Shown: positions 8,398 through 17,850, counted from the stretch's first letter. The stretch: 64,000 nucleotides of DNA from Myceligenerans salitolerans (GCF_017349295.1 NZ_JAFMPK010000044.1:218309-282308); one strand, 5' to 3'. Made by a program: numbers and translations. Notes: generated from the sequence alone by a model not told the origin.

Positions 8398-8490
8398 CGA
8401 GTCGTCACGTGACGAAGACCTCACCAACGCTTCTCTGACGGGCCTCGGACACGCACATGAGACTCCGAACATGCGTTCGTGACGCTCCGT

Positions 8491-9282
8491 TCAGGAGCCG
8501 CCGGAGGAGCCCGCGGTGCCGCCGTCGCCGCCGGAGGAGCCCGGCCTGTCGCCGCCCTCGGAGCCTTCACCTGCGGATTCGCCGTCCTGGCGGCGCGCGC
8601 GCATCGCCTCGGTCTCCTTCATCCTGCGCCGCATGGCGATCAGCATGATCAGGACCACGAGGACCGCCCCGATGACCGCGAGCGCCGCCGCACCGCTCGG
8701 GATCCCGGTCGGCGTGTCCGACGCGGCGGTGCCGCCGTCCTCGGCCGCCCCGGCCGTCTCGGTCGGCTCCGGGACGTCGGCCGGGGCCGCGGACTCCGTG
8801 TCCGGCGACGAGGCGCCGTCCTCGGCCGTCGCCGAGGGCTCGGAGGGCGTGTCGACCGTGAAGGAGAAGGCGCCTTCCAGCGGGTGCCCGTCACCGGACA
8901 CGATGTGCCAGGCCACGTCGTACTCGCCCCCGGGAAGGGTGGACGGGAGCGACGCGGTGAGCACGGTGCCGTCGACGGCGAGATCCTCGAGACCGACGGG
9001 CGTGCCGTCCTCGCCCGTGAGCACCACCTCGGCGCCGGTCTCCAGCGGCTCCCCCGAGAACGTGAGGGTGATGGCCCCGGGCATGACGTCCAGCTCGTCG
9101 CCGTCGGCCGGGTCGCTGGACAGGAGCTGATCGTGCGCGGACGCCGGGGGCGAGGCGATCAGGAAGATCCCGGCGACGCTCAGGCACGCGACGCACGCCG
9201 CGACGAGCAGGACGGCGATCCGGACGCCGGCGCGCGGCACGGTGACGGCGCGCGAGTCCGCCGAGGAGACAACTTCAGGCAT
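8491..9282 (-). CDS. CopC-domain copper-binding protein with C-terminal membrane anchor
   Basis: This 263-residue exported protein has a signal sequence (residues about 20-48, cleavage after ASA) that exposes an N-terminal histidine, H-D-Q, at the start of the mature CopC beta-sandwich. The second copper-ligand region is the HIVSGDGHPLEGAF motif near residue 128. A Pro/Ala/Glu-rich linker (about 150-195), one transmembrane helix (about 200-222) and a glycine/serine-rich acidic tail follow. It should sit on the outer face of the membrane and bind copper through the amino terminus and histidines, as known for CopC/YobA proteins. No copD neighbour is present, so it is a stand-alone version. Confidence 0.9.
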   Translation of the reverse strand: MPEVVSSADSRAVTVPRAGVRIAVLLVAACVACLSVAGIFLIASPPASAHDQLLSSDPADGDELDVMPGAITLTFSGEPLETGAEVVLTGEDGTPVGLEDLAVDGTVLTASLPSTLPGGEYDVAWHIVSGDGHPLEGAFSFTVDTPSEPSATAEDGASSPDTESAAPADVPEPTETAGAAEDGGTAASDTPTGIPSGAAALAVIGAVLVVLIMLIAMRRRMKETEAMRARRQDGESAGEGSEGGDRPGSSGGDGGTAGSSGGS

Positions 9283-9417
9283 GTCTCGCACCCTACTCCG
9301 GCACGCCGACACTTCTACAGCCTTTCGGGCCGTGCGCTTCGCCACGTCGCCGGACGTGCCGGCGGTCCGCAAGACCTGCCCGCCCTCAGGACCTGCCCCG
9401 CGGTGGCTCCGGCCCGC

Positions 9418-9479
9418 GACGCCGGTACCGGTGGCGGCCGGCGATGTCGACGCGGGTACCGGTGGCGGCCGGCGATGTC
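9418..9479. repeat. two-copy 31-bp tandem repeat
   Basis: Units at 9418-9448 and 9449-9479 differ at one base (GACGCC versus GACGCG). They lie between the divergent CopC and MFS genes, 45 bases before the MFS start. Each unit contains GGTACC next to GGTGGCGGCCGGC. The repeat may be a recent slip duplication or a doubled protein-binding site. Confidence 0.85.
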
Positions 9480-9524
9480 GGTGTCGACGCCTAGGGTGTC
9501 CGGAGACCGACCGGGAGCGAGCAG

Positions 9525-10967
9525 ATGACCGACCACACCTCGGCCGTGCCACCGCACGGCCACCGCAACACGGCGGTCCTCGTCGCGAGCAACCTCCTGG
9601 GCGGGGTCGGCGTCGCGTCCGGGGCCGCGGTCGGTGCCCTGCTGGCGGAAGATCTCGGCGGCACGTCGATGGGCGGCCTGGCCCAGGCCTCCAGCGTGCT
9701 CGGCGCCGCCGTGGCCGCGGTGCCGCTCGCGGGCACCGCCGCCCGGCGCGGCAGGCGGCTCGCGTTGAGCTGGGGATACGCTCTGGCAACCGTCGGCGCG
9801 GTGCTCATCGTCACGGCGGCGGTGTTCCACCTGGCGCTGCTGTTCCTGGCCGCGATGGCGTTGTACGGGGTGGCCAACGCCGCCAACCTGCAGTCCCGGT
9901 ACGCCGCCGCGGACAACGCGAGCACGACGACCCGTGCCCGAACCATGGCGATCGTCGTCTGGGCGACGACGATCGGTTCGGTGGTGGGCCCGAACCTGGC
10001 GGCTCCCGGAGCGGTCCTGGGCCGCGTGTTCGGCGTGCCCGACCTGTCCGGGCCGTACCTGTTCGCGGTCGTGGGATACGTCCTGGCGGGCCTCGTCGTC
10101 GGGCTGCTCTACCGCGATCCCCGAGCACCGGCCGCCTCCCGGGCACCGGCCACGGCACACGCCCCGTCCTCACCGCCGGTCACGACGACCGCCGAGCAGG
10201 ACCCGGCGGACGCGCGCTCCGGGAGCCCAGACCCTGGGCACGCGGGCCCCCCTGGGCACGCGGGCCCCCCTGGGCACGCGGGCCCGAGCGACCGCCCGGT
10301 CACCGCGCTCGGGGCCCTCCGCTGGGCCTGGGGCCATGGCCGCGCCCGGTTCGCCGTGGTGACGATGGCGGTCGCACACGCCGTGATGATCATGGTGATG
10401 GTGATGACACCCCTGCACATGCAGCACGGCGGGATGTCGCTCGAACTGGTCGGGATCGTGATCAGCCTGCACGTGCTGGGCATGTTCGCGTTCAGCCCGG
10501 TGTTCGGCTGGCTCGCCGACCGCTGGGGCGCCGTGCGGACCGCTGCCGCCGGTCTGGTGGTGCAGGCGCTGTCCGTGGTCATGGGGTTCGTCGCTGCCGT
10601 CATGGCCGACGGTGCCGCTGCCGACCACGCGGCTGCGGCCGGCCACGCGACCGCGGGGCCGGATCCTGCGGCGAGCGTCGCGACCGCGGCCGCTCTGCTG
10701 CTGCTGGGGCTCGGCTGGTCGGCATCCGTCATCGCGACGTCGGCCCTGCTGGCAGGGGTCGGCGAGACACGTGTCAGGGTGCCGCTCCAGGGCGCCTGCG
10801 ACGCCCTGATGAACTACGCGGGTGCCGGCGCCGCCGCACTGGCCGGCCCGGTCCTGGCTCTCGGCGGCTTCCAGGCGGTCAACGTCGCGGGAGCCGTTCT
10901 GCTGGTCCCCGCCGCGCTCGCACTCGCCGCCCGAGGCCGTGTCCGGAGCGGCCCGGGCGCCCGCTGA
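9525..10967 (+). CDS. major facilitator superfamily transporter
   Basis: This 480-residue protein has about twelve hydrophobic helices in two halves split by a hydrophilic loop at residues 200-255. The first half contains the usual R-G/R-R loop after helix 2 and the second the FSPVFGWLADRWGAVRT motif A between helices 8 and 9. It fits drug/proton antiporter-type members; the substrate is unknown. The central loop carries three copies of PGHAGP encoded by an 18-bp DNA repeat. GGGAG at 9513-9517 supports the ATG at 9525, and TAGGGT at 9492-9497 is a likely -10, giving a leader of roughly 20 bases. Confidence 0.9.
   Translation: MTDHTSAVPPHGHRNTAVLVASNLLGGVGVASGAAVGALLAEDLGGTSMGGLAQASSVLGAAVAAVPLAGTAARRGRRLALSWGYALATVGAVLIVTAAVFHLALLFLAAMALYGVANAANLQSRYAAADNASTTTRARTMAIVVWATTIGSVVGPNLAAPGAVLGRVFGVPDLSGPYLFAVVGYVLAGLVVGLLYRDPRAPAASRAPATAHAPSSPPVTTTAEQDPADARSGSPDPGHAGPPGHAGPPGHAGPSDRPVTALGALRWAWGHGRARFAVVTMAVAHAVMIMVMVMTPLHMQHGGMSLELVGIVISLHVLGMFAFSPVFGWLADRWGAVRTAAAGLVVQALSVVMGFVAAVMADGAAADHAAAAGHATAGPDPAASVATAAALLLLGLGWSASVIATSALLAGVGETRVRVPLQGACDALMNYAGAGAAALAGPVLALGGFQAVNVAGAVLLVPAALALAARGRVRSGPGAR
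10232..10285 (+). repeat. three-copy 18-bp tandem repeat inside the MFS gene
   Basis: CCTGGGCACGCGGGCCCC recurs three times with period 18, encoding PGHAGP repeats in the cytoplasmic loop between the two transporter halves. It keeps the reading frame and is a candidate site of length variation between strains. Confidence 0.85.
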
Positions 10968-11023
10968 CCGTCGGCCGATGTGCACCTGGCGCACGACGGC
11001 CGCCGTGACGCACGCCGGGGCCT

Positions 11024-13165
11024 TCAATCCGCGGGGACGTTGCGTTCCAGCTCCGCCAGCCACGTCGTCGCCCGGGCATCCGACGGCATCCGCCAGTCCC
11101 CGCGCGGCGACAACGTGCCGCCGGCCAGGACCTTGGGACCGTTCGGGATCGCCGACCGCTTGAACTGGTTCGCGAAGAAGCGGCGCAGGAAGAGCTCCAG
11201 CCAGTGCCTGATCGTCGCGAGGTCGTAGGCCGTGCGGTCGGCGTCACGGTAGCCAGGTGGCCAGGCGCCGCTGCTCGCGTCACGCCACGCGTGCCAGGCG
11301 AGGAACGCGATCCGGCTGGGCCGCATCCCGTACCGCAGCGTCCAGAACAGCGAGAAGTCCTGCAGCGCGTACGGCCCCACCGAGGCCTCCGTGGACTGCG
11401 GTGCCTCCCCCTCGTCCGCCGGGATCAGCTCCGGCGTGATTTCCTGCTCCAGGATCTCGGCGAGGACCACGTTCGCCTCGCAGGCCGCGTCCCCGAGCTG
11501 CTCGGTGTCGATCGCCCAGCGGATCAGGTGCTGGATCAGAGTCTTGGGCACCCCCGTGTTGACGGCGTAGTGCGACATCTGGTCGCCGACGCCGTACGTC
11601 GCCCAGCCGAGCGCCAGCTCCGACAGGTCGCCCGTGCCGAGCACGATGCCGCCACGGTGGTTCGCGAGCCGGAACAGGTAGTCCGTACGCAGGCCGGCCT
11701 GGACGTTCTCGAAGGTGACGTCGTACTGCCGGGTGCCCGCCGAGTACGGGTGACCGAGGTCCTTGAGCATCTGCTCGGCAGCCGGCTTGATGTCGAGCTC
11801 CTCGAACGTCACGCCCAGCGAGCGCGACAACCGGGTGGCACGTGCCTTCGTCTCGGGCGACGTCGCGAAGCCGGGCAGCGTGAACGCGTGGATGTCGGTG
11901 CGCGGCCGGCCGAGCCGGTCCATCGCCTTCGCGGCCACGACCAACGCGTGCGTCGAGTCCAGCCCTCCGGACACCCCGATGACCACCTTGGGGGAGCCGA
12001 TCGCCGTCAGCCGCCGCTCCAGCCCGCCGACCTGGATGTTGTACGCCTCGTAGCAGTCCTGCGCGAGGCGGTCGGCGTCGTCGGGCACGAACGGGAAGCG
12101 GTCGACCTCGCGCCGCAGGCCGACGTCGCCCGACGGCGGTGCGGCCGTGAACCCGATCTCGCGGAAGGCGCCCGGCGCGGTCGAGCCCGGCGCCCAGGCC
12201 GCACCACCCGTACCACCGGCACCGGACGCACCTCCCGCGACTGCTACGCGCCGACCGCCGTCGTACCCGATCGCGAGCGCCCGCGCGTTGTCGTCGAAGC
12301 TGCCCTGACGCCGGCGCTCCTGGAGGATCCGGTCCAGGTCGACGTCCACGACCGTACGGCGCGGGCCGTCCGGAAAGCGCTCCGTCTCACCGAGGAGCTC
12401 GCCGCACTCGTAGACCATCGTCTGGCCGTCCCAGGACAGGTCCGTCGTGGACTCCCCCTGGCCGGCGGCCGTGTAGACGTAGGCGGCACAGCAGCGGGAG
12501 CTGGCGCTGCGCACCAGGAGCCGGCGATCCTCGGCGCGGGCCACGGTGATCGGGCTGGCGCTGAGGTTGAGCAGCACGGTCGCCCCGGCCAGAGCGGCCC
12601 GGGCCGACGGCGGCACCGGAACCCACATGTCCTCGCAGACCTCGACGTGGACGGCGAGCCCGGGCACGTCCTCGGCACGGAAGACGAGGTCGGTGCCGAG
12701 CGGGACGTCCACGCCGAGGAGGCGCGTGGTCGCGCCGTCGAGACCAGCTCCCTGGGCGAAGTGCCGCTTCTCGTAGAACTCGCGGTAGTTGGGCAGGAAG
12801 GACTTCGGCGCGACGCCGAGCACCCGCCCGCGATGCACGACGACGGCGCAGTTCAGCAGCCGGTTACCATGTCGCAGCGGCGCGCCGACGACGATCACCG
12901 GCGACAGCTCGGCGCCCTCGGCGAGCAGGCGACGCAGGGCGTCCAGCACGCCGTCGAGCAGGCTGTCCTGCAGGAGCAGGTCGTCGATCGCGTAGCCGGA
13001 CAGGCACAGCTCGGGAAAGACGGCAACGGCGACGCCCTCGTCGTGGCAGGCTCGGGCCTGCTCCAGGACCGCCGCGGCGTTCGCTGCCGGGTCCGCGGGC
13101 GTGATCGGGATGGTGCAGGCCGCGACGCGGGCGAACCCCTGGGCGTACGCGTTGTAGAAGTCCAC
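11024..13165 (-). CDS. nadE: glutamine-dependent NAD(+) synthetase
   Basis: This 713-residue two-domain enzyme converts nicotinate adenine dinucleotide to NAD using glutamine as ammonia donor. The N-terminal nitrilase-type amidase holds the triad E52 (FPELCLSGY), K121 ([12 protein letters not shown]) and C177 (EVCEDMW), at nearly the positions seen in the mycobacterial enzyme. The synthetase domain has the pyrophosphatase loop SGGLDS at residues 399-404. A Gly/Ala-rich insertion near residues 310-330 lengthens the inter-domain linker, so the protein is about 30 residues longer than the M. tuberculosis form. The GTG start at 13165 is supported by TAGACT seven bases upstream. Confidence 0.97.
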   Translation of the reverse strand: MDFYNAYAQGFARVAACTIPITPADPAANAAAVLEQARACHDEGVAVAVFPELCLSGYAIDDLLLQDSLLDGVLDALRRLLAEGAELSPVIVVGAPLRHGNRLLNCAVVVHRGRVLGVAPKSFLPNYREFYEKRHFAQGAGLDGATTRLLGVDVPLGTDLVFRAEDVPGLAVHVEVCEDMWVPVPPSARAALAGATVLLNLSASPITVARAEDRRLLVRSASSRCCAAYVYTAAGQGESTTDLSWDGQTMVYECGELLGETERFPDGPRRTVVDVDLDRILQERRRQGSFDDNARALAIGYDGGRRVAVAGGASGAGGTGGAAWAPGSTAPGAFREIGFTAAPPSGDVGLRREVDRFPFVPDDADRLAQDCYEAYNIQVGGLERRLTAIGSPKVVIGVSGGLDSTHALVVAAKAMDRLGRPRTDIHAFTLPGFATSPETKARATRLSRSLGVTFEELDIKPAAEQMLKDLGHPYSAGTRQYDVTFENVQAGLRTDYLFRLANHRGGIVLGTGDLSELALGWATYGVGDQMSHYAVNTGVPKTLIQHLIRWAIDTEQLGDAACEANVVLAEILEQEITPELIPADEGEAPQSTEASVGPYALQDFSLFWTLRYGMRPSRIAFLAWHAWRDASSGAWPPGYRDADRTAYDLATIRHWLELFLRRFFANQFKRSAIPNGPKVLAGGTLSPRGDWRMPSDARATTWLAELERNVPAD

Positions 13166-13178
13166 GCCTCCGAGTCTA
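13166..13178 (-). promoter_or_regulatory. -10 element of a probable leaderless transcript (nadE)
   Basis: On the minus strand TAGACT (13178-13173) is followed by seven bases and GTG at 13165. Confidence 0.6.
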
Positions 13179-13219
13179 GGTTCGCGCTCCTCGGGGAGGG
13201 CGCTTCGTCACCGGGAGAC

Positions 13220-13786
13220 CTACGCCCGCGCCGGTTCCGGCTTCTTCGTGAAGCTGCGGTAGAAGGGGTAGGCGAAGGCCAGCGTCCACACGACGAAGAA
13301 CACCGCGATCGCGACGTTGCCGGCAGGCGTGTAGTCGGCCCGTTCCTCGGCGTCGGCCACGGCCGTCACGGTGCCTGCCGGGTCGGCCGGGTCGTAGACG
13401 ACCTCGAACGAGCCCTCGTAGGGAGCGGGGGCCGGCGCCCACTGCTCCTGGTAGGCGGTCTCGGGCGCACTCTGCGGGTCGTTGAGGGCGAGCTGCTGCG
13501 ACCCGTCCGGAAGGGCGACCGTCGCGCGCACCTCCGGGTCCATGATCTCCCGCCGGTCCACGCCGTCGCGGCGCTTCTCCCGCACCTCGGCGCGGCCCTC
13601 GGCGCCGGTCGCGGTGGCGCGGTCACCGTCGGCAAGGAGGCTCGCCGCGTCGGACGCCTGGCCCATGGCAGCGGGAATGAGCGCGAGGGACACGACGGTC
13701 AGCACGGCCCCGATCGTGAAGAGCAGCCGGATGATGCGCGTTCCCCAGGTGTCGCCGAGGAACCTGCTGAGGTTGCGGGATGCCAC
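13220..13786 (-). CDS. two-helix membrane protein of unknown function (DUF3592-like layout)
   Basis: This 188-residue protein has a transmembrane helix at about residues 20-42, an extracytoplasmic domain of about 110 residues and a second helix near 158-176, ending in a short basic tail. The layout and the FEVVYDPADPAG strand resemble DUF3592 proteins, but I would not assign a function. The GTG at 13786 has an AAGGAG seven bases upstream, which settles the start. It lies 54 bases upstream of nadE on the same strand; nadE has its own likely promoter in the gap. Confidence 0.82.
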   Translation of the reverse strand: MASRNLSRFLGDTWGTRIIRLLFTIGAVLTVVSLALIPAAMGQASDAASLLADGDRATATGAEGRAEVREKRRDGVDRREIMDPEVRATVALPDGSQQLALNDPQSAPETAYQEQWAPAPAPYEGSFEVVYDPADPAGTVTAVADAEERADYTPAGNVAIAVFFVVWTLAFAYPFYRSFTKKPEPARA

Positions 13787-13929
13787 GTTGAGTCTCCTTC
13801 GCGTAAAACGTCCGTCCGGATCCTACTGTGTTCCCCCGCGGCCGCCCACGGAGGCCCGCTGCGGCGCACCGTCGGTCTCGGGCGCGGGCCGGACGAGGCG
13901 CCCCGCGCGCCTACGCGATGATGTTGCCC

Positions 13930-15165
13930 ATGACAACCCGCTCCAGCGTCGCCGTCACCGGCGCATACGTCGTCCCCGTCGCCTCGCGACCCGTGCCGAA
14001 CGGCACCGTTCTGATCGAGGACGGCGTGATCACCGCCGTCGGACAGGACGTCCCGATCCCCCGCGGCACGCCCGTGGTCGACGGTTCGGGCAAGTGGCTG
14101 CTGCCCGGGTTCGTCGAGGCGCACGGGCACATCGGCACCCACGAGGAGGGCGAGGGCTGGGCCGGGAACGACACCAACGAGATGACCGACCCGGACGGTT
14201 CCGCGCTGCGTGCGCTCGACGCCGTGAACATCGAGGACGAGGGATTCCACGACGCCCTCGCGGGCGGTGTGACGAGCGCCGTCCTGAAGCCCGGCTCCGG
14301 AAACCCGATCGGCGGCCAGACCATCGCGATCAAGACCTGGGGCGGCCGGGTCATCGACGAGCAGGTGATCAGCGACTCCGTCTCGGTGAAGTCGGCGCTC
14401 GGCGAGAACCCCAAGCGGGTCTACGGCGACCAGAAGAAGCTGCCGTCCACCCGTCTCGGCACGGCGCACGTGATCCGCAAGGCGTTCGTGGACGCCCAGA
14501 ACTACGTGGCGAGGCGGGACGCCGCCGAGGCCAAGGGCGAACCGTTCGAGCGCGACCTCGGCAAGGAGGCACTCGCCCGCGTGCTCGCCGGTGAGCTCGC
14601 CTGGGACCAGCACACCCACCGGGCGGACGACATCGCGACCGCCATCCGGCTGTCGGAGGAGTTCGGCTACCGCCTCGTCGTCAATCACGGCACGGAGGGC
14701 CACCTGATCGCCGACGTGCTCGCGGAGAAGGACATTCCCGTGATCTACGGCCCGATGTTCGTCTCCCGCTCCAAGGTCGAGGTGCGCCGGCGTGCCAACG
14801 TGAACATCGCGAAGATGGCGGCGGCCGGCGTCCGGGTCGCGATCACCACCGACCACCCCGTCATCCCGATCGACTTCCTGGTGCACCAGGCGGCGTTCGC
14901 GGTCCGCGACGGGCTCCCGCGCGAGACCGCGCTCGCGGCGATCACCACGAACCCGGCCTCCTTCCTGGGGCTCGACGACCGGGTCGGTGCCATCAGACCG
15001 GGTCTCGACGGCGACGTCGTGCTGTGGTCCGGCGATCCCTTCGACGCCACCCAGCGTGCCGAGCGGGTGTTCATCACGGGCACCCAGGTCTACAGCTGGG
15101 ACTACGAGGCCGACGGGGGCCGCGGTGCACGCCGGGTCGCGGAGCGCGCGGATCGCTTCGCCTGA
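13930..15165 (+). CDS. amidohydrolase (imidazolonepropionase/dihydroorotase-like)
   Basis: This 411-residue metal-dependent hydrolase belongs to the amidohydrolase superfamily. A small N-terminal beta-sandwich (residues 5-55) leads into the barrel, which opens with the metal-binding AHGHIGTHEEG motif near residue 62. Further ligands are probably the histidines of VVNHGTEGH near 255 and the aspartate of TTDHPVIP near 315. The C-terminal GLDDRVGAIRPGLDGDVVLW strand completes the composite domain. The substrate is unknown. The start is uncertain: ATG at 13930 is used, but ATG codons at 13918 and 13921 are in frame and none has a clear ribosome binding site. A longer upstream reading is arginine-rich and unlikely. 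Confidence 0.88.
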   Translation: MTTRSSVAVTGAYVVPVASRPVPNGTVLIEDGVITAVGQDVPIPRGTPVVDGSGKWLLPGFVEAHGHIGTHEEGEGWAGNDTNEMTDPDGSALRALDAVNIEDEGFHDALAGGVTSAVLKPGSGNPIGGQTIAIKTWGGRVIDEQVISDSVSVKSALGENPKRVYGDQKKLPSTRLGTAHVIRKAFVDAQNYVARRDAAEAKGEPFERDLGKEALARVLAGELAWDQHTHRADDIATAIRLSEEFGYRLVVNHGTEGHLIADVLAEKDIPVIYGPMFVSRSKVEVRRRANVNIAKMAAAGVRVAITTDHPVIPIDFLVHQAAFAVRDGLPRETALAAITTNPASFLGLDDRVGAIRPGLDGDVVLWSGDPFDATQRAERVFITGTQVYSWDYEADGGRGARRVAERADRFA

Positions 15166-15266
15166 CGGGTCCGTGCCCGGCCACACGATCCGCCCGCCGC
15201 GCGCGTCCGTCCGCCGTACCAGGCCGGACGGCACCGTGGTGTGACGCGTCCGGCGTCCGGCCCCGC

Positions 15267-15279
15267 TAGCGTGGCGAGC
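15267..15279 (+). promoter_or_regulatory. -10 element of a probable leaderless transcript (histidine kinase)
   Basis: TAGCGT at 15267-15272 is followed by seven bases and ATG at 15280. It decides the start over an in-frame GTG at 15241. Confidence 0.6.
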
Positions 15280-16650
15280 ATGTCGCTCGAGCAGCGGGGC
15301 CGCCCGCTCCCGGCAGCCCCGGACCGCGGACCGCTGGAACGCCGGCGCGCACGGATCTTCGTCGCGGTCGCCATCCTGGCCGTCGCCGTGCTCGGGAGCC
15401 TCGGGGCCGGGCTCTCGCAGCCCGAGGCGCGGTCGTTCGACGTCGGCGCGCTCGCCCTGCTCCTGGCCACGCCCCTGGCGATGGTCTTCCTCCTGCCCCG
15501 GCGGCCCGCGGGCGCGGTAGCCGTCTCGATCGGTGCCACCGGTGCCTACCTCCTCGCGGGCTACCCCTGGGGACCGGCGATCCTGGAGCCGGTGGTGCTG
15601 CTCGCGGCGATCGTCCTCTGCGGTCCGGCACGCCGTGGACGGATCATCGCCTGGTCGGGTGCGGCACTGCTGCTCGGCACGGTCGTCGCGGCCTCGACGC
15701 TCGCCCCGCCGGTCTTCCAGGAAGCCGTCTGGGACGGGCCGCCGGGACGGCCGGGAACGTGGGCCCCGCACGGCGGCCACCGGGGAGACGGCCCCCGGGA
15801 GCTGACCGCCGGCCTCTCACCGGCCGGCCTCGTCGCCGGCACGGCCTGGACCGTCGTCGCCCTGCTGGCGGCGGGCGCGATCCGGGACCGTGCCGCCCGC
15901 AGGGCCGCCGATCGCGCCGCGGCCCGCGAGACCGCCGCCGAGCGCGAGCGCACCGCGGTCACCGCCGAACGGCTGCGAATCGCCCGTGAGCTGCACGACG
16001 TCCTCGCCCACTCGTTGTCCGGCATCAACGTGCAGGCAGGTGTCGGCCTGCATCTGCTCGACCGCGACCCCGGCCAGGCGCGAAGCGCCCTGACGTCGAT
16101 CCGCGACACGAGCCGCGAAGCACTCGCCGAGGTCCGTACGGTCCTCGGGATCGTCCGGAGGGAGGCGGGCGAGGAGCCTTCCGGAGCGAGCCCGGGCCGG
16201 AACCGCGGCATGTCGCACGGGCCCCCCGAACCGCCGTCGGACACCGGCCTCGACGGCACCTCGCTCTCGCCGACCTGGGACCTGTCGGGCCTGGAACGGC
16301 TCGTCGCGCAGTCCCGTGCCGACGGACTCGCGGTCACCCTGGAGGTCGACGCGCCCCGGCTTCCCGACCGCGTCGCCGGCGCGGTTCGCCGAGTGGTGCA
16401 GGAGGCGCTGACCAACGTGCGACGACATGCCACCGGCGCCACGCGCGTCGCCGTCTCGGTCCGGCGGAGCGGCGCGTCGTGCCTCGTCGTCGTGTCGGAC
16501 GACGGTGCCGGTACGCCGGGCGACGACGGCGGGTACGGGCTGAGGGGCATGCGGGAACGGGTCGAGGCGCTCGGCGGCACGCTCACGGCCGGCCCGGACG
16601 AGATCGGCTGGCTGGTGCGCGCGTCGTTCCCGCTGTCCGGCGATGACTAG
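15280..16650 (+). CDS. sensor histidine kinase, DesK/NarL-partner type (HisKA_3)
   Basis: The protein has 456 residues. About six transmembrane helices occupy residues 20-205, with no sizeable extracellular sensor domain, so it probably senses membrane state or a membrane-soluble ligand. A cytoplasmic coiled segment follows, then the HisKA_3 dimerisation motif ARELHDVLAHSLSGINVQAG near residue 235, where the histidine is the phospho-acceptor. The HATPase_c domain at about 350-450 shows VVQEALTNVRRHA (N box), DDGAGTPGDDGGYGLRGMRERV (G boxes). A Gly/Pro-rich insertion lies between the two. The response regulator gene follows after 27 bases, so this is a complete two-component pair with unknown stimulus. 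Confidence 0.95.
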   Translation: MSLEQRGRPLPAAPDRGPLERRRARIFVAVAILAVAVLGSLGAGLSQPEARSFDVGALALLLATPLAMVFLLPRRPAGAVAVSIGATGAYLLAGYPWGPAILEPVVLLAAIVLCGPARRGRIIAWSGAALLLGTVVAASTLAPPVFQEAVWDGPPGRPGTWAPHGGHRGDGPRELTAGLSPAGLVAGTAWTVVALLAAGAIRDRAARRAADRAAARETAAERERTAVTAERLRIARELHDVLAHSLSGINVQAGVGLHLLDRDPGQARSALTSIRDTSREALAEVRTVLGIVRREAGEEPSGASPGRNRGMSHGPPEPPSDTGLDGTSLSPTWDLSGLERLVAQSRADGLAVTLEVDAPRLPDRVAGAVRRVVQEALTNVRRHATGATRVAVSVRRSGASCLVVVSDDGAGTPGDDGGYGLRGMRERVEALGGTLTAGPDEIGWLVRASFPLSGDD

Positions 16651-16677
16651 ATCCGTGCCCGCCCGAGGAGAACTCAC

Positions 16678-17349
16678 ATGATCGACGTCCTGCTCGCCGA
16701 CGACCAGGCCCTGGTCCGCGGCGGATTCCGTGCGCTCGTGGACTCCGAGCCCGACATGCGTGTCGTCGCGGAGGCGGCGACCGGCGACGCCGCGGTCGAG
16801 CTGGCGCTGGAGCACCTGCCCGACGTCGTCCTCATGGACATCCGGATGCCCGGCACCGACGGCTTGGCCGCGACCCGCCGGATCGCCGCGGACCCACGGG
16901 CGGCCGGCGTGCACGTCGTGGTCGTGACGACGTTCGAGCTCGACGAGTACGTGACCGAGGCGATTCGCGCGGGCGCCGCGGGGTTCCTCGTGAAGGACAC
17001 CGAACCGGCCGATCTGGTCCGCGCCGTACGGGTCGCGGCGTCGGGCGAGGCCCTGCTGTCACCGAGCGTGACGCGCCGGCTGCTGGCGCGTGTCGCCGGG
17101 GCGGCGCGGGACGTGCCCGCACCACCCGGCCTGGACGACCTCACACCGCGCGAACGCCAGGTGCTGGTGGAGGTGGCCGGCGGGCTCGCGAACGACGAGA
17201 TCGCCCGCAAGCTGTACCTGTCGGAGTCCACGGTCAAGACCCATGTGTCACGTGTCCTCACGAAGCTCCGGGCGCGGGACCGCGCGCAGCTCGTCGTGGT
17301 GGCGTACGAGTCGGGCCTGGTCCGGCCGGGCTGGGACGGAGAACTCTGA
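16678..17349 (+). CDS. LuxR/NarL-family response regulator
   Basis: This 223-residue protein has a receiver domain with phospho-acceptor D54 (VVLMDIRMP), the acidic pair D8/D9, and the conserved lysine in GFLVKDTEP near residue 104. A linker leads to a C-terminal LuxR helix-turn-helix (LTPRERQVLVEVAGGLANDEIA, then LSESTVKTHVSRVLTKL). GAGGAG sits eight bases before ATG. It is cotranscribed with the kinase upstream and is its cognate partner. The SHOCT protein and lipoprotein downstream are candidate targets by position only. Confidence 0.96.
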   Translation: MIDVLLADDQALVRGGFRALVDSEPDMRVVAEAATGDAAVELALEHLPDVVLMDIRMPGTDGLAATRRIAADPRAAGVHVVVVTTFELDEYVTEAIRAGAAGFLVKDTEPADLVRAVRVAASGEALLSPSVTRRLLARVAGAARDVPAPPGLDDLTPRERQVLVEVAGGLANDEIARKLYLSESTVKTHVSRVLTKLRARDRAQLVVVAYESGLVRPGWDGEL

Positions 17350-17502
17350 CCGGTACGCGCGAGGTATCCAGAACGGTACGCGGGGCCGACGACGGCGCCG
17401 TCCTCCCGGAGAAGACTCGTGCCGCGGCCGGAGATCCGGTCGCCGGCGCGGACCGCGCCGACGTCCGCGGCCCGTCGAGGCCGCACACCGGAGGAGTCGA
17501 CC

Positions 17503-17802
17503 ATGAACACCCTGGCGCAGATCGCCACCCACATGCCGCACGACGGCTGGGGCGGCGGCCCCGGCTGGTTCATCATCTTCCCGATCCTGTGGTTCCTGCT
17601 CGTCGTGGCGATCGTGGTGCTGATCGCCCGGTCGGCCCGGCGAGGGTTCCGTCAGGGCGCGCCATGGGCGCGTCAGACCGGTGCCAACCCGGTCGCCATC
17701 CTCGGCGAGCGCTACGCCCGCGGCGAGATCGACGAGTCGGAGTACCGCAGCCGGCTCGCGGTGCTTCGCAGTGCCACGGAGACGGGCGACGGCAGGAGCT
17801 GA
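17503..17802 (+). CDS. SHOCT-domain small membrane protein
   Basis: This 99-residue protein has one transmembrane helix at about residues 22-44 (WFIIFPILWFLLVVAIVVLI) followed by a basic cytoplasmic segment and a C-terminal SHOCT motif (ILGERYARGEIDESEYRSRL), a short alpha-hairpin found at protein ends and thought to mediate oligomerisation. GGAGGAG lies six bases before the ATG at 17503, which fixes the start inside a longer open frame. It follows the response regulator by 153 bases and precedes a strong hairpin. Proteins of this shape often accompany envelope-stress two-component systems, but no function is proven. Confidence 0.9.
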   Translation: MNTLAQIATHMPHDGWGGGPGWFIIFPILWFLLVVAIVVLIARSARRGFRQGAPWARQTGANPVAILGERYARGEIDESEYRSRLAVLRSATETGDGRS

Positions 17803-17810
17803 CCCCACCC

Positions 17811-17850
17811 ATGGCGGGTTTGTGTCATACAGATGGCATAAACCCGCCAT
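17811..17850. terminator. long hairpin after the SHOCT gene (terminator or operator)
   Basis: Two 18-base arms (17811-17828 and 17833-17850) pair completely if two G-U wobbles are allowed, around a four-base loop ACAG. No T-run follows, so a terminator role is likely but an operator for the lipoprotein gene downstream is also possible. The local composition is noticeably more A+T-rich than its surroundings. Confidence 0.65.

Noticed and set aside
8401-8411. GTCACGTGAC palindrome considered as a parS site
   Set aside because: It shares CACGTG with parS but lacks the flanking TTT/AAA bases. It matches parS far less well than 35966-35979.
11204-13921. Long plus-strand open frame opposite nadE
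   Set aside because: nadE is certain. The opposite frame has no start signal or domain.
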